The notes beneath the pieces were generated by a model. It made no database searches. It had not been told where the DNA came from and saw only the letters and a list, made by a program, of their open reading frames with translations. DNA of 64,000 nucleotides from Pantoea rwandensis (GTDB lineage Bacteria > Pseudomonadota > Gammaproteobacteria > Enterobacterales > Enterobacteriaceae): positions 85,823-149,822 of the forward strand of contig NZ_MLFR01000011.1 in NCBI RefSeq assembly GCF_002095475.1, in the 5' to 3' direction. The translations under genes were made by a program, and so were the position numbers. Shown one piece after another: positions 20,117-31,754 of this stretch; the stretch's first letter is position 1, and each line of letters opens with the position of its first letter.

Positions 20117-21541
20117 TTAATGGCTGCGAATCGTCTTGATGATATTGGTGGTTGAGATACCGTCTTCAAAGTTCAGCACGCGCACGTCACCGCCATTCGC
20201 CCAGACCTCTTTACTGCCCGCGATATCTTCTGGCTTATAATCCCCGCCTTTCACCAGCAGGTCCGGCAACACTTCAGCGATCAAACGTTGTGGCGTGTCC
20301 TCTTCAAACAACACTACCCAGTCAACCGCTTCCAGCGCCCCTAGCACAATCATTCGGTTTTCCTGCGGGTTAACCGGACGCGTTTCACCTTTCAGACGCT
20401 TAGTGGATGCATCACTGTTAACGGCAACGATCAAACGATCGCCCAGCTTACGTGCATTCGCCAGGTAGGAAACGTGGCCAGCATGCAGAATGTCGAAAAC
20501 ACCATTGGTCATCACCACTTTTTCGCCACGCTGACGCGCCATGGCCACGGCCGTTTTCAGTTCGGATTCGGTCATCACACCAAATCCCGTTTCCGGACGG
20601 GCGTGAATAGCGTTCTCCAGCTCAACAGTGCTGACCGTTGACGTACCCAGTTTACCCACAACCACGCCCGCCGCCGCATTCGCCAGGAAGCAAGCTTCTT
20701 CCAGGCTATCTCCGGCTGCCAGCACGGCCGCAAGCACTCCAATAACGGTATCGCCAGCACCGGTAACGTCATACACTTCCTGCGCCTGAGTGGGCAGATG
20801 CAGTGGCTCTTTACCCGGTTGCAGCAACGTCATGCCGTTTTCTGAGCGGGTAACTAACAGTGCAGAGAGATCGTAATCAGCGATCAGCTGCATACCACGG
20901 CTGACAATCTCTTCGACCGTTTTACACTTGCCGACCACCGCCTCGAACTCAGACAGATTAGGCGTCAGCAAGGTTGCGCCGCGATAGCGTTCAAAGTCCG
21001 TTCCTTTTGGGTCGATCAACACGGGAACCTTGGCTTCACGCGCCAGCTGAATCATGGTTTCCACACTGCTCAGTGCACCTTTCGCGTAGTCTGACAGCAC
21101 CAGCGCACCGGCCTGTGCCAGCGATTGACGCATACGATCGTGGATCGGCTGCGGATCGACCTGCTCAAAGCCTTCTTCAAAATCGAGACGAATCAGCTGC
21201 TGGTTACGCGATAACACGCGCAATTTGGTGATGGTAGGATGACTTTTCACGGCAACAAAATCGCAGTCGACCTTCACCTTCTCCAGCGTTTCGCTCAACA
21301 CACGTGCCGCATCGTCTTCACCGGTCAGGCCGATTAAACGCGATACCGCACCAAGCGCAGCAATGTTCATTGCGACGTTTGCCGCGCCGCCCGGACGTTC
21401 CTCGATCGTATCGACTTTCACCACTGGCACTGGGGCTTCAGGTGAGATACGGCTTGTCGGCCCATACCAGTAGCGATCCAACATCACATCGCCAACAACC
21501 AGCACAGCAGCTTTGCCAAAAGCGGGCAGCGTTACTTTCAT
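20117..21541 (-). CDS. hldE: Bifunctional heptose 7-phosphate kinase / heptose 1-phosphate adenylyltransferase HldE
   Basis: 474 residues. Residues 1-320 form a ribokinase-type kinase ([23 protein letters not shown] anion hole and base). Residues 340-474 form a cytidylyltransferase-like domain with the HxGH motif ([13 protein letters not shown]). It makes ADP-heptose for the LPS inner core. Followed by glnE in enterobacteria, as here (glnE lies upstream on the same strand, 65 bases away). Confidence 0.97.
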   Translation of the reverse strand: MKVTLPAFGKAAVLVVGDVMLDRYWYGPTSRISPEAPVPVVKVDTIEERPGGAANVAMNIAALGAVSRLIGLTGEDDAARVLSETLEKVKVDCDFVAVKSHPTITKLRVLSRNQQLIRLDFEEGFEQVDPQPIHDRMRQSLAQAGALVLSDYAKGALSSVETMIQLAREAKVPVLIDPKGTDFERYRGATLLTPNLSEFEAVVGKCKTVEEIVSRGMQLIADYDLSALLVTRSENGMTLLQPGKEPLHLPTQAQEVYDVTGAGDTVIGVLAAVLAAGDSLEEACFLANAAAGVVVGKLGTSTVSTVELENAIHARPETGFGVMTESELKTAVAMARQRGEKVVMTNGVFDILHAGHVSYLANARKLGDRLIVAVNSDASTKRLKGETRPVNPQENRMIVLGALEAVDWVVLFEEDTPQRLIAEVLPDLLVKGGDYKPEDIAGSKEVWANGGDVRVLNFEDGISTTNIIKTIRSH

Positions 21542-21606
21542 TCCAGAGACTCCAGACTTCGGTCAAAATAATGCGCGGATAGTAGCATAAAAGCCTGTCG
21601 GCTCAC

Positions 21607-24462
21607 TTACTCCACGCCATCAGATTCGGTAGCGGCCAGCCAGCGTTGCCAGCTGTCATGCACGACGGCTCGCTCGGTGGCAAAAGATTCTGGTGCAACG
21701 TGCCCCGGCAACTCTTGCAACGCTAAATGGTGTAGCGCATCGCGCAAGGTCACGTAAGCATGTGTTAGCGCCTGCGCTTCCTCTGCATCCATGATTTCCT
21801 GACGCGCCATCAGCTCGAAAATTCGCACATTGTCTGACCAACGCGTCAGAGCGGGCTGGTCGGCCGCGTATCCTAGGACAAGATATTGCGCGATGAATTC
21901 AATATCGGTGATACCGCCCTCATCGGTCTTTATTTCCCAGCGCCCTTTATGTTTATTGCTGAGATGCGCACGCATTTTCTCTCGCATCTCACGCACTTCC
22001 TTCCTCAGCGTATGATGTTCACGCGGCAGAGAGAGAATGCCGCGACGGATCTCATTGAAGCGCTCGCAGAGTGCTGGCTCGCCAAACACAATACGCGCGC
22101 GCACCAATGCCTGATGTTCCCAAGTCCAGGCTTCGCTGCGTTGATATTCGTCGAATGCAGCAAAAGTGCTCACCAGCATTCCCGCCGCGCCAGACGGACG
22201 CAGACGCGCATCAACTTCATACAAAATACCGGACGAGGTCCGCGTGCTGAACAGATGCATCACGCGCTGCGCCAGACGCAGGTAGAACTGGCGGCCATCA
22301 ATTACCCGCTCACCAGTAGTTTCCGCATCATCCGGGCAATCATGTAGGAAGACCAAATCAAGGTCAGAGCTGTAACCCAATTCCCAACCGCCCAGCTTGC
22401 CATAGCCGATCACGGCAAAGCCGCGCTCGCTGTCACTGGTGAGATGCGAAGGACGGCCGTAGCGCTGCACCATCATCTGCCACGCCTGCTGTACCACCGA
22501 CTCAATGATGGCTTCGGCCAGCCAGGTTAAGTGATCACTCACTTTCATCACCGGTAGCGTTTCAGCGATATCCGCAGCCGCGATGCGTAAATGCTGCGCC
22601 TGCTTAAACTGGCGTAGTGCTTCCAGCTGCTGCTCTTCATCGTCGGTAGGGATACGCAGCAGATACTGGCGTAATTCATCACGATAAGCATCGGTGGCAG
22701 TGGGTTGGTACAGCGTGGCAGGATCGAGCAGTTCATCCAGCAGCAACGGATGGCGTGCCAGTTGGCTGGCAATCATCGGCGAAGCGGCACAAAGACGGAT
22801 GAGATGGCGTAACGCACCGTGATATTCCGTCAACAGTTCCAGATAGGTACTGCGCGTCAGCACACCCAGCAAGAGAGGTGTCAGACGACCCAGCACCAGA
22901 TCCGCATCTTCACGTGGACACACTTCACTGAGCAAGCGCGGCATCAATTGATCGAGTGCTAAGCGCCCGCGCGGGCCAATCGTGCGGCGACTGACATCCT
23001 GACGGAAATTGTTTAACGCGTTAAAGAGCGCGTGGCGCTGCGTTTCATCCAACTGCGGCACCACGGGAATCAGGTCGTTCTCCTCCAGGGTGTCTTGCCA
23101 CAGACCCGCAAATTCAACCAACTGAGGTTGGTCATCCACATCCGGCGCATCATCGCCGATCAGCTCATCAAAGATACTGCGCACACCCGCCATTTGCAGC
23201 TCAAGCTGCTCCATGAGGGCGTTCCAGTCAGAGAAGCCCATCGCCCACGCCAAACGTTGACGGTCGAGTGGGTTTTCTGGCAGCGTTTGTGTCTGTTCGT
23301 CGTTAATGCTTTGCAGCAAGTTTTCCAACCTACGCAAGAACAGGTAAGCGGCTCGCAGATGTTCAATCTGTTGAGGAGTCAATAAAGACAGCTCACCAAT
23401 CGCCTTGAGCGTTGGCAGCAAAGAACGAAGCTGTAGTGAGCGCTCACGTCCACCACGGATTAACTGAAAGACCTGCACGATGAATTCGGTTTCGCGAATG
23501 CCGCCCGCACCGAGTTTGATGTTGTCCTTCAAACCGCGCCGACGCACTTCACGGGCAATCATGCCTTTCATATTTCGCAGTGACTGGATCACACTGAAGT
23601 CGATGTAGCGACGATACACGAAGGGGCGCAGCATCTGCTGCAATTCCTGGCTCCAGTGGCCGTGGTCATCTCCCATCAGCCGCGCTTTCACCATCGCGTA
23701 GCGTTCCCAGTCGCGGCCCTGCTCCTGATAATAGTCTTCCAGCGCCGCAAAGCTCAGTACCAATGGACCACTGTCACCAAAGGGACGCAGACGCATATCC
23801 ACACGATAGACAAAGCCATCGATGGTCGGCTGATCCAGCACTTTAATCAGGCGCTGGCCCATACGGGTGAAGAACTGGGCGTTATCGAGTTCGCGCCTTC
23901 CCCCTTTTGTCACACCATTTTCTGGCCAGGCAAAAATCAGGTCGATATCGGAAGAGAAATTGAGTTCGCCTCCTCCCAGTTTGCCCATGCCGAGAATCAA
24001 CATAGGCTGCGCTTCGCCCGCTTCATTACAAGGGGTGCCAAAATCACGGCTACAATCCTGCCACACCCAGTCACGCGCAGCGGCGATAAGTATTTCAGCC
24101 AGCGTGCTGAGTTGCGTCAGACTCTGTTCAGTACTGGCGTGTTGCAGCGCCTGCATCCAGGCAATACGCACCAGCATATGACGACGAAACAGGCGTAGCT
24201 CACGCATCAGAGCGTTTTCATTATCCACACCCACCAGCACCTGAGTTAGCCAGCTTGCATAGTGCTGCCACTCATCAGGTGCGGGCGGTTGCTGTTGGAG
24301 TTGTTGCCACCACTCCGGGTGCTGCTGCAGGTTATCAACCACAAAGTCACTAAAGGTCAGCGCACCCGCCTGTTCTGGCGTAAACGCTGACGGCGGCGTA
24401 TTCAACCGCTCTGCCACAATAGCTAATTGCGCCTGCATCAGCGCCGGTAACGGTAACAACAT
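21607..24462 (-). CDS. glnE: Glutamine synthetase adenylyltransferase/deadenylase GlnE
   Basis: 951 residues, full length. It has two nucleotidyltransferase domains: the N-terminal deadenylase half ([20 protein letters not shown]) and the C-terminal adenylyltransferase half ([20 protein letters not shown]), with helical linkers that respond to PII and PII-UMP. It controls glutamine synthetase activity in line with nitrogen status. Between ygiF and hldE as in E. coli. Confidence 0.96.
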   Translation of the reverse strand: MLLPLPALMQAQLAIVAERLNTPPSAFTPEQAGALTFSDFVVDNLQQHPEWWQQLQQQPPAPDEWQHYASWLTQVLVGVDNENALMRELRLFRRHMLVRIAWMQALQHASTEQSLTQLSTLAEILIAAARDWVWQDCSRDFGTPCNEAGEAQPMLILGMGKLGGGELNFSSDIDLIFAWPENGVTKGGRRELDNAQFFTRMGQRLIKVLDQPTIDGFVYRVDMRLRPFGDSGPLVLSFAALEDYYQEQGRDWERYAMVKARLMGDDHGHWSQELQQMLRPFVYRRYIDFSVIQSLRNMKGMIAREVRRRGLKDNIKLGAGGIRETEFIVQVFQLIRGGRERSLQLRSLLPTLKAIGELSLLTPQQIEHLRAAYLFLRRLENLLQSINDEQTQTLPENPLDRQRLAWAMGFSDWNALMEQLELQMAGVRSIFDELIGDDAPDVDDQPQLVEFAGLWQDTLEENDLIPVVPQLDETQRHALFNALNNFRQDVSRRTIGPRGRLALDQLMPRLLSEVCPREDADLVLGRLTPLLLGVLTRSTYLELLTEYHGALRHLIRLCAASPMIASQLARHPLLLDELLDPATLYQPTATDAYRDELRQYLLRIPTDDEEQQLEALRQFKQAQHLRIAAADIAETLPVMKVSDHLTWLAEAIIESVVQQAWQMMVQRYGRPSHLTSDSERGFAVIGYGKLGGWELGYSSDLDLVFLHDCPDDAETTGERVIDGRQFYLRLAQRVMHLFSTRTSSGILYEVDARLRPSGAAGMLVSTFAAFDEYQRSEAWTWEHQALVRARIVFGEPALCERFNEIRRGILSLPREHHTLRKEVREMREKMRAHLSNKHKGRWEIKTDEGGITDIEFIAQYLVLGYAADQPALTRWSDNVRIFELMARQEIMDAEEAQALTHAYVTLRDALHHLALQELPGHVAPESFATERAVVHDSWQRWLAATESDGVE

Positions 24463-24493
24463 CTCCCCTCCCTGATTTATGTGTGCGTCGGGC

Positions 24494-25804
24494 CTAGCGT
24501 TTCACTCCGCTATTCAGCCAGAACGGCGATGGCCGAATGGCCAGGTTAACCAGCTGCAGCAATCCGCGCTCTTGCTGGATGCGAATTGCATGCTGCAACT
24601 CCTGCCAGCCAGACAACCAGATATTCACCTCTTCGGCGGGATAGGCCCCAGCGAGCAGATGCACCGCCAGCAGTTGGCGATTCAGACGCGTCAATTTGTC
24701 CTGGAATTCATTGAACAGCTGCACATCGACAAAAGTCTCTCTCAGGTCGGCGGCAATGCGGCTAAGCATGATGTCACTGAATCGCTTGAACGATCCCTGC
24801 AACTTACTTTTGTTCTTGTCATCAAGCCAGTTGTGCCACTGTGACTCTACCAACCAGTGAGTGAGTGCTAACTGAGCCTCGACAGAGATCGCCGAAAAAC
24901 AGGCCGTTTCAGCCTCGATTTCAGTATCAGCCAGCAACTCATCCAGCTGCGTCAGTTTCTGACGCAAATCACTGCTTGCCTTACGCGGTACTAAGGCACC
25001 AAACAGTGAGAACGCCTGGCGCAGCGTTTCGAGTGCTTCAACGACAGCCTCTTTTGCATCCTGATTGCCGCGCAGCCACACTTCTTCATGGTACTGCCAT
25101 TGATTCATCGCGACGGTCATGGCGTTCACCATCCCCTGCTCCACGGTGGCTTTTGCGGCGATTCTTTGCAGAGGGAGTGCACGCAGCGGGCGTTCAGGAT
25201 TGCCCTGCGCCAGCTGATAGCCTCTTGCCGCTTTACTCAGACTGCCAAGACGTAGGCCGCCCGTGGTCATTAAGGCTTCCGCAAAGTTGAGCATGTCGGC
25301 GCGCTGTCCACTTTTCAGTTCCAACTCAACTTCATACAGCGGTTCGGTCAGCTCACCTGCAGCGACTTCACCACGGTCGAAAGCGACTTCAATTTCGCTC
25401 TCACCAAACTGAACCAGCCAGGCTTCACGCTGGAAGTGGGTGCTGAATAGCGGCTGCAAACGCTGCTGCAATGCGGCAACGTCGGTGCCCTGGGGCCAGA
25501 TTTCTGCTGGAAGCTGGGCGATATCCAGCTGAGGTTCCGTGAGATCGACATTGTATTCAGGCCGCTGGTGTAGACCGCCTACCGTTTTACCGGCGGCTTT
25601 CAGCGTCATTTCATAACGTTGATCAACGCCACGAATGCGCAGGCCCATGTCCCAGCGACGTAGCTGGTTGTCATCGGTCTCAAAATAGATGTTGGTCAAT
25701 TCGCGCGCGGCGAAGTGCTGATGTGGCCAAACGGCAAGCTTTTCACCGAGTTTTTCGGCGGCTTGGGGTGTGGCAATGAACTTTAATTCGATTTCGATGG
25801 TCAT
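24494..25804 (-). CDS. ygiF: Inorganic triphosphatase YgiF (CYTH-CHAD protein)
   Basis: 436 residues. The N-terminus carries the ExExK signature (EIELKF) of the CYTH triphosphate tunnel fold (residues 1-200). The C-terminal half is a helical CHAD domain, rich in histidines and basic residues, that can bind polyphosphate. E. coli YgiF hydrolyses inorganic triphosphate. 31 bases before glnE and probably co-transcribed. Confidence 0.93.
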   Translation of the reverse strand: MTIEIELKFIATPQAAEKLGEKLAVWPHQHFAARELTNIYFETDDNQLRRWDMGLRIRGVDQRYEMTLKAAGKTVGGLHQRPEYNVDLTEPQLDIAQLPAEIWPQGTDVAALQQRLQPLFSTHFQREAWLVQFGESEIEVAFDRGEVAAGELTEPLYEVELELKSGQRADMLNFAEALMTTGGLRLGSLSKAARGYQLAQGNPERPLRALPLQRIAAKATVEQGMVNAMTVAMNQWQYHEEVWLRGNQDAKEAVVEALETLRQAFSLFGALVPRKASSDLRQKLTQLDELLADTEIEAETACFSAISVEAQLALTHWLVESQWHNWLDDKNKSKLQGSFKRFSDIMLSRIAADLRETFVDVQLFNEFQDKLTRLNRQLLAVHLLAGAYPAEEVNIWLSGWQELQHAIRIQQERGLLQLVNLAIRPSPFWLNSGVKR

Positions 25805-26008
25805 AATTTTTTATTCAATACGCTGCTGGCACTTACGAGTTTAATCTGGCGAAGAGTAATGCACCGGAAGCCCGCTGTCTCCGCTTTCTTGTGCTTTTAC
25901 GACCCTTTTCGCATTGGATTGAGACCAGGATAGTTCTCATTCAGATTTTTGAGAAGCGTCCCCAGACTGTGCCGGTAATTTTACGCCATTAAGAAAAAAC
26001 GATATCGA

Positions 26009-26632
26009 ATGAAAAAAATCACTCTTGCTGCCCTTTCTTTGCTGGCTTTTAGCGCCATCGCCCCCGTCCATGCTGCTGACGAAAAGCGTTACATCTCCGA
26101 CGAATTATCCACTTGGGTACGCAGCGGTCCAGGCGATCAGTATCGTCTGATTGGCAAGCTGAATGCCGGAGAGGAAGTCACCTTGTTGCAAGTCAACAAC
26201 GATTCCCAATACGGCCAGATCCGTGATGCTGAAGGTAAGACCAACTGGATACCCTTGTCACAGCTCAGTGCTGAACCCAGCTTGCGCACTCGCGTGCCGC
26301 AACTTGAGCAGCAGGTCAAAGATTTGACCGCCAAGTTAGGGAACATCGACAACAGCTGGAACCAGCGCACTTCTGAAATGCAAAACAAAGTGGCTAACAG
26401 CGATGGCACGATTGATGGCCTGAAAGCCGAGAATCAGAAATTGAAAAATGAGCTGATTGTCGCTCAAAAGAAAGTCAGCGCCGCTAACGTCCAGCTGGAT
26501 GACAAACAGCGCACCATCATCATGCAGTGGTTCATGTATGGCGGTGGCGTGCTGGGTGTAGGCTTATTGCTCGGTTTGGTGTTGCCGCATATGGTGCCGC
26601 GCCGCAAGAAAAACGATCGCTGGATGAACTAA
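26009..26632 (+). CDS. ygiM: SH3-domain membrane protein YgiM
   Basis: 207 residues: signal peptide (residues 1-23), bacterial SH3 domain (about 27-90, TWVRSGPGDQYRLIGKL), coiled coil (95-165), and a C-terminal membrane helix (WFMYGGGVLGVGLLLGLVLPH) followed by a basic tail. The SH3 domain should be periplasmic. The function is not established; a role in envelope or wall sensing is a common guess. Divergent from ygiF and followed by cca. Confidence 0.9.
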   Translation: MKKITLAALSLLAFSAIAPVHAADEKRYISDELSTWVRSGPGDQYRLIGKLNAGEEVTLLQVNNDSQYGQIRDAEGKTNWIPLSQLSAEPSLRTRVPQLEQQVKDLTAKLGNIDNSWNQRTSEMQNKVANSDGTIDGLKAENQKLKNELIVAQKKVSAANVQLDDKQRTIIMQWFMYGGGVLGVGLLLGLVLPHMVPRRKKNDRWMN

Positions 26633-26772
26633 ACCGCCACATCGATTTGTCGTTTTCTTTCAGGGGATCGTAAGATGCCCCTTTTGGCGTGCCCGATTTT
26701 TAACCAAAGTATGCAACAATAACGCAACATGCGTGCACGGCGCGCAGATTACATTGCCTCTGGAGTAGTTGA

Positions 26773-28005
26773 GTGAAGACGTTTCTGGTCGGTGGCGCAG
26801 TGCGTGATGCCTTACTGCGCTTGCCGGTAAAAGATAGAGATTGGGTCGTTGTCGGCGCCACGCCTGACAATATGCTGGAACAGGGTTACCAGCAGGTTGG
26901 CCGTGACTTTCCGGTTTTTTTACATCCTCGCAGCCGCGAAGAGTATGCACTGGCGCGCACCGAGCGTAAAAACGGCAAGGGTTATACCGGCTTTGTGACT
27001 CAGTTCGCCCCGGATGTCACGCTTGAGCAAGATTTACAGCGCCGCGATTTGACGATCAATGCCATTGCGCAGGCTGACGATGGCAGCTTAATCGACCCTT
27101 ATCATGGTCAACAGGATCTGGCAAAGCGCACGCTGCGCCATGTCTCTGCGGCATTCAATGAAGATCCGCTGCGTGTACTGCGCGTGGCGCGTTTTGCTGC
27201 CCGCTTTGCCCATCTCAATTTCCGTGTCGCTGATGAAACCCAAGCCTTTATGCGTGAGATGGCAGAGAGCGGCGAGCTGGCTGACCTCACCGCCGAGCGC
27301 GTGTGGAAGGAGACCGAGAAGGCGCTGCTAACACGCAATCCGCAGGTCTATTTTCAGGTATTGCGTGACTGTGGCGCATTGCAGGTGCTGTTCCCTGAGC
27401 TGGATAATCTGTACGGCATTCCAGCGCCAATCAAATGGCATCCGGAGATTGATACCGGCGTGCACGCGTTGATGACGCTGACCATGTCTGCTGCGCTCTC
27501 TGATCAGCTCGACGTGCGTTTTGCCACGCTGTTCCACGATGTCGGTAAAGCGCTCACGCCACCGGAGAAATGGCCAAGCCATCATGGTCACGGTTTAGCC
27601 GGCGTACCGATTGTCGAAGCGCTGTGCCAGCGGTTGCGCGTGCCCAATCAGGTACGCGATCTGGCACTGATCGTCACCGAATTCCACGATATCGTTCACA
27701 CCATTGAACGTCAGTCCGCAGAGTCATTGGTGGCTCTGTTTGATCGCATTGATGCGTGGCGTAAGCCCGATCGCGTGGAGAAGATGGTGCTAACCAGCGA
27801 AGCCGATGCACGTGGTCGCACCGGAATGGAAAGCATGGCTTATCCACAAGGGGATTATCTGCGCCAGGCGTTTGCATTGTCTCAGGCGGTGCCAACCAAG
27901 GATGTGGTCGCTGCGGGCTTTAAAGGCCCAGCGGTACGGGAGGAGTTGACGCGTCGTCGGGTGATTGCCGTGCAGGAGGGATTGATCAACGTGCGGCCAG
28001 CATAA
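26773..28005 (+). CDS. cca: CCA tRNA nucleotidyltransferase (multifunctional)
   Basis: 410 residues. Class II nucleotidyltransferase head ([16 protein letters not shown]-like acidic pair) and the nucleotide-choosing motif region [12 protein letters not shown]-terminal HD domain ([10 protein letters not shown]) gives 2',3'-cyclic phosphodiesterase and phosphatase activity, as in E. coli. It adds or repairs the CCA end of tRNAs. The GTG start at 26773 is preceded by GGAG. Confidence 0.95.
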   Translation: MKTFLVGGAVRDALLRLPVKDRDWVVVGATPDNMLEQGYQQVGRDFPVFLHPRSREEYALARTERKNGKGYTGFVTQFAPDVTLEQDLQRRDLTINAIAQADDGSLIDPYHGQQDLAKRTLRHVSAAFNEDPLRVLRVARFAARFAHLNFRVADETQAFMREMAESGELADLTAERVWKETEKALLTRNPQVYFQVLRDCGALQVLFPELDNLYGIPAPIKWHPEIDTGVHALMTLTMSAALSDQLDVRFATLFHDVGKALTPPEKWPSHHGHGLAGVPIVEALCQRLRVPNQVRDLALIVTEFHDIVHTIERQSAESLVALFDRIDAWRKPDRVEKMVLTSEADARGRTGMESMAYPQGDYLRQAFALSQAVPTKDVVAAGFKGPAVREELTRRRVIAVQEGLINVRPA

Positions 28006-28022
28006 CTGGCCGCACGCCGCGC

Positions 28023-28841
28023 TTACATGAAGATAGCGTAAACTGCCGCCGCCACGATGAAGCGATAGATAGCGAACGAAACAAACGAGATACGCTTAAT
28101 CAATTCGAGGAAAATTTTGATCGCCAGCAGTGCCACCACAAAGGCGGTCACAAAGCCGACGGCAAACATCGGGAAATCCTGCACCGTCAGGAAGCCCATG
28201 CTCTTGTAGAGATCTAATACCGTAGCACCCATCATCATCGGCACCGCCAGGATGAATGAGAACTCAGAAGCAGCATAGCGGCTCACGCCCATCAGCATGC
28301 CGCCCGAAATGGTGGCACCTGAACGCGAGAAGCCCGGCCACAGCGCCAGACACTGGAAGCAGCCAATCATAAACGCCTGACGATAGGTGATATCGTCAAT
28401 GCCGACGGCTTTTGGCTGCTTCGGTTTGAAATATTCCGCTACCAGCAACAGCACGCCACCGACCACCAGCGCGTACATCACGTTAATCGGATTAAACAGG
28501 CTTTTGATTTGATCGTGTAACAGCAGACCAATCACCACCGCTGGCACCATGCCTAACAAGATGTGAATCAGTGTCAGTTTGCCGGTTCCCGTGCCTTCAT
28601 GCGGCTCCTTGCCGAAGTGAATACCAATCAGTCCAAACAGGCGACGCCAGAACATCACCACCACAGCCAGAATCGAACCCAGCTGAATCACCACTTCGAA
28701 GGTTTCGGCGGTTTGCCCTTCAAAACCCAGCAGGTGGCCAACAATAATCATATGGCCCGTAGAAGAGACCGGCAGGAATTCCGTGAGGCCTTCCACAACC
28801 CCCAGGATTGCAGCGACCCAAAGCTGATGAATATCTGCCAT
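28023..28841 (-). CDS. uppP: Undecaprenyl-diphosphate phosphatase UppP (BacA)
   Basis: 272-residue polytopic inner-membrane protein. Family motifs [14 protein letters not shown] and [13 protein letters not shown] form the active site. It dephosphorylates undecaprenyl pyrophosphate to recycle the lipid carrier of peptidoglycan and LPS synthesis, and its overproduction gives bacitracin resistance. The ATG at 28841 is preferred to the TTG just before it. Downstream of folB on the same strand, with a terminator between. Confidence 0.95.
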   Translation of the reverse strand: MADIHQLWVAAILGVVEGLTEFLPVSSTGHMIIVGHLLGFEGQTAETFEVVIQLGSILAVVVMFWRRLFGLIGIHFGKEPHEGTGTGKLTLIHILLGMVPAVVIGLLLHDQIKSLFNPINVMYALVVGGVLLLVAEYFKPKQPKAVGIDDITYRQAFMIGCFQCLALWPGFSRSGATISGGMLMGVSRYAASEFSFILAVPMMMGATVLDLYKSMGFLTVQDFPMFAVGFVTAFVVALLAIKIFLELIKRISFVSFAIYRFIVAAAVYAIFM

Positions 28842-28869
28842 CAAAATTTTCCTCTATCCGTTTTAAACA

Positions 28870-28900
28870 GTAAAAAGGCGGTCGCAAGATGCTACCGCCT
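28870..28900 (-). terminator. Terminator downstream of folB
   Basis: On the minus strand AGGCGGT...ACCGCCT is followed by TTTTTA. It separates folB from uppP. Confidence 0.7.
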
Positions 28901-29031
28901 AAAATTATGCCTGCGCCACGCTGAAGGAAACCTTAAGAAAATCGGTCACTTCGCGTCCGATAGCGCAACGGCCTCAACTGAGACACACCATAATTTGGTT
29001 TGGTTTCATTGTGATGGCAATCACGGAGGGT

Positions 29032-29391
29032 TTATTTAGGAATAGTCCCGCGCTCGATACGCACGCCAACCGTCGCAGCCTGGGCCACTGCGCCTGGTTT
29101 TCCGACCTTAATGCGCACACCTGGCGTTTTGAAACGATTCATCAACAGATCGGCAATTTCTTCCGCCACGCGTTCCACCAAAGCAAAACGTTGGCCCTGT
29201 AGATGATTGAGAATGACTTCAGTGACATCTGCGTAGCTCAAACAGTCATTCACATCGTCGCTAATCGCCGCACGACGGTTGTCCCACGCCATTTCGACAT
29301 CGAGCACCAGCTTCTGCTGCATACCCTGCTCCCAGTCGTAAACGCCAATCGTGGTGAACACGGTGAGTTGTTCTATAAATACGATATCCAT
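29032..29391 (-). CDS. folB: Dihydroneopterin aldolase FolB
   Basis: 119 residues of the T-fold pterin enzyme family. It has TTIGVYDWEQ near the N-terminus and the ALVERVAEEIADLL helix that supplies the catalytic glutamate; conserved KVGKPGA lies near the end. It converts 7,8-dihydroneopterin to hydroxymethyldihydropterin and glycolaldehyde in folate synthesis. Divergent from plsY. Confidence 0.95.
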   Translation of the reverse strand: MDIVFIEQLTVFTTIGVYDWEQGMQQKLVLDVEMAWDNRRAAISDDVNDCLSYADVTEVILNHLQGQRFALVERVAEEIADLLMNRFKTPGVRIKVGKPGAVAQAATVGVRIERGTIPK

Positions 29392-29498
29392 GATGTCAGT
29401 CTCTGTTTTTGGCTATGCCGGATACCACTTCCGGCGGATTATGCGTATTATCCACGCTTATCGAGAACAAAACGACCCAAAAGGAACGGTACGAAGCT

Positions 29499-30098
29499 AT
29501 GAGTGCTATCGCGCTTGGTATGATTATTTTCGCGTATCTTTGCGGCTCGATTTCCAGCGCCATTCTGGTTTGTAAACTCGCGCGTTTACCCGATCCGCGT
29601 ACCGCTGGCTCCGGCAACCCCGGTGCGACCAACGTGTTGCGTATTGGTGGCAAAGCCGCTGCCGCTGCGGTCCTGATTTTCGACGTTGCTAAAGGTATGG
29701 TCCCGGTGTGGATCGCTTACCTGTTGCACGTCACACCAATGTATCTCGGCTTAACGGCGATTGCTGCCTGCCTCGGCCATATCTATCCGGTGTTCTTCCG
29801 TTTTCGTGGCGGTAAAGGTGTGGCAACGGCGTTCGGTGCGATTGCGCCAATTGGCTGGGATTTGACGGGATTAATGACCGGCACCTGGTTGCTGACGGTG
29901 CTGCTGAGTGGCTACTCTTCATTAGGCGCGATTGTGAGTGCGCTGATCGCCCCGTTCTATGTGTGGTGGTTCAAACCCCAATTCACTTTCCCAGTCTCCA
30001 TGCTCTCCTGTTTGATTCTGCTGCGCCACCACGACAATATTCAGCGTCTGTGGCGCGGTCAGGAAAACAAGATCTGGAAGCGGAAGAAGAAGAAATAA
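29499..30098 (+). CDS. plsY: Glycerol-3-phosphate acyltransferase PlsY
   Basis: 199-residue, five-helix inner-membrane protein. It has the three family loops: [25 protein letters not shown] and the C-terminal RHHDNIQRL region. It transfers acyl groups from acyl phosphate to glycerol 3-phosphate, the first step of phospholipid synthesis. The start at 29499 (MSAIALGM) follows homology; the longer frame from 29409 crosses the folB promoter. The basic tail is slightly shorter than in E. coli. Confidence 0.93.
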   Translation: MSAIALGMIIFAYLCGSISSAILVCKLARLPDPRTAGSGNPGATNVLRIGGKAAAAAVLIFDVAKGMVPVWIAYLLHVTPMYLGLTAIAACLGHIYPVFFRFRGGKGVATAFGAIAPIGWDLTGLMTGTWLLTVLLSGYSSLGAIVSALIAPFYVWWFKPQFTFPVSMLSCLILLRHHDNIQRLWRGQENKIWKRKKKK

Positions 30099-30126
30099 AA
30101 AAACCGGCGCGAAGCCGGTTTTTTCG
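30096..30126. terminator. Bidirectional terminator between plsY and tsaD
   Basis: AAAAAACCGGC-GCGAA-GCCGGTTTTTT: strong stem with A and T tracts, between convergent genes. Confidence 0.85.
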
Positions 30127-30128
30127 TT

Positions 30129-31142
30129 TTAGATGGCGGGCAGTTCTGCCAGTGGCCAGCGAGGCCTTACGCTGACGCCCAGTTCACCGCGCGTTCCGCC
30201 TTTCAGCCGCACCAGACCCGCATAGGCAATCATGGCACCGTTATCCGTACAGAATTCCGGACGGGCGTAGAACACCTCACCACCGCGCTTCTGCATCATT
30301 TCAGCCATACGCTCACGCAGCGTGCGGTTCGCACTCACACCACCGGCGATCACCAGGCGTTTAAAGCCGGTTTGCTCCAGCGCACGTTTGCACTTAATCA
30401 TTAAGGTATCGACCACTGCATCTTCAAATGCACGGGCGATATCGGCGCGCGCCTGCTCATCCCCTGCATGCTCACGAATGGTGTTGGCAGCAAAGGTTTT
30501 CAGGCCGGAGAAACTGAAGTCTAAACCTGGGCGATCGGTCATCGGACGCGGGAATTTAAAGCGGCCAGGCGTCCCTTGTTGCGCCATACGTGACAGCATG
30601 GGGCCACCGGGATAATCCAAGCCCAGCAGCTTAGCGGTTTTGTCGAAAGCTTCACCAGCGGCATCGTCAATCGACTCACCCAGCAAGGTGTATTCACCGA
30701 TGCCAGTGACGCTGATCAACTGGGTGTGGCCGCCGGAGACCAACAGGGCGACAAACGGAAATTCCGGTGGATTCTCTTCCAGCATCGGCGCCAGTAAATG
30801 GCCTTCCATATGATGTACCGGTACGGCAGGCACGTTCCACGCGAACGCCAGCGCACGACCGATTGTGGCACCCACCAGCAGCGCTCCGACCAAACCCGGA
30901 CCTGCGGTATAGGCCACTGCATCAATTTGTTTCGCTTCCAGTCCGGCTTCTTTAAGCGCGGCCTGAATCAGCGGTACCGTTTTACGCACATGGTCACGTG
31001 AGGCCAGTTCTGGCACCACACCACCGTAGTCGGCGTGCAGTTTCACTTGGCTATATAGTTGATTCGCCAACAAACCGGACGCATCATCATAAATCGCGAT
31101 GCCGGTTTCATCGCAGGACGTTTCAATACCCAGAACTCGCAT
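30129..31142 (-). CDS. tsaD: tRNA t6A37 threonylcarbamoyltransferase TsaD
   Basis: 337 residues of the ASKHA fold. Landmarks: [10 protein letters not shown] at the N-terminus, the metal-binding [16 protein letters not shown], and [13 protein letters not shown]. With TsaB and TsaE it transfers the threonylcarbamoyl group to A37 of ANN-decoding tRNAs. The start at 31142 is set by homology; a frame running to 31316 would extend into the divergent rpsU promoter. Confidence 0.96.
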   Translation of the reverse strand: MRVLGIETSCDETGIAIYDDASGLLANQLYSQVKLHADYGGVVPELASRDHVRKTVPLIQAALKEAGLEAKQIDAVAYTAGPGLVGALLVGATIGRALAFAWNVPAVPVHHMEGHLLAPMLEENPPEFPFVALLVSGGHTQLISVTGIGEYTLLGESIDDAAGEAFDKTAKLLGLDYPGGPMLSRMAQQGTPGRFKFPRPMTDRPGLDFSFSGLKTFAANTIREHAGDEQARADIARAFEDAVVDTLMIKCKRALEQTGFKRLVIAGGVSANRTLRERMAEMMQKRGGEVFYARPEFCTDNGAMIAYAGLVRLKGGTRGELGVSVRPRWPLAELPAI

Positions 31143-31321
31143 AGCTTTTATCACCCTCTTCTTGCGGCGCGCAGTGTAGCACAGGGGAATCACACGCCGG
31201 ACAACTTTGCCAGGAAAAAGTGTTTTTCTGTCGCACAAAGAGTGCGCTATACTCCACGGCCTGAAAAAACCGGCAGCCGCGATGGCAAATGCCTCTGTTG
31301 GTTCTAAATTGTTCATGGTGC

Positions 31322-31351
31322 TTTACAAGTCAGCCGCGGCTGGAGTAAAAT
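31322..31351 (+). promoter_or_regulatory. Sigma-70 promoter of the rpsU-dnaG-rpoD operon
   Basis: TTTACA (31322-31327) and TAAAAT (31346-31351), each one mismatch from consensus, 18 bases apart and about 70 bases before rpsU. A second -10-like TATACT lies at 31248-31253, but its -35 is poor. Confidence 0.55.
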
Positions 31352-31366
31352 GCTGCACCATTTTAA

Positions 31367-31636
<270 letters not shown>

Positions 31637-31692
31637 TTTCTTTCGGAAGTTCGCTTCCGCCGCGTGTTAAACGCAGACAGAGTCAAGTAAGA

Positions 31693-31725
31693 GGCCGTGC
31701 TTTCCGAAAGGAAGCGCGGCTTGTT
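31693..31725 (+). terminator. Attenuating hairpin between rpsU and dnaG
   Basis: GCCGTGCTTTCC-GAAA-GGAAGCGCGGC forms a bulged stem followed by TTGTTG. It is at the place of the leaky T1 terminator of the E. coli operon, which reduces dnaG expression relative to rpsU. Identification is by position and structure. Confidence 0.55.
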
Positions 31726-31754
31726 GCCGTTTATGAGCTGAAAAATTGGGGCTT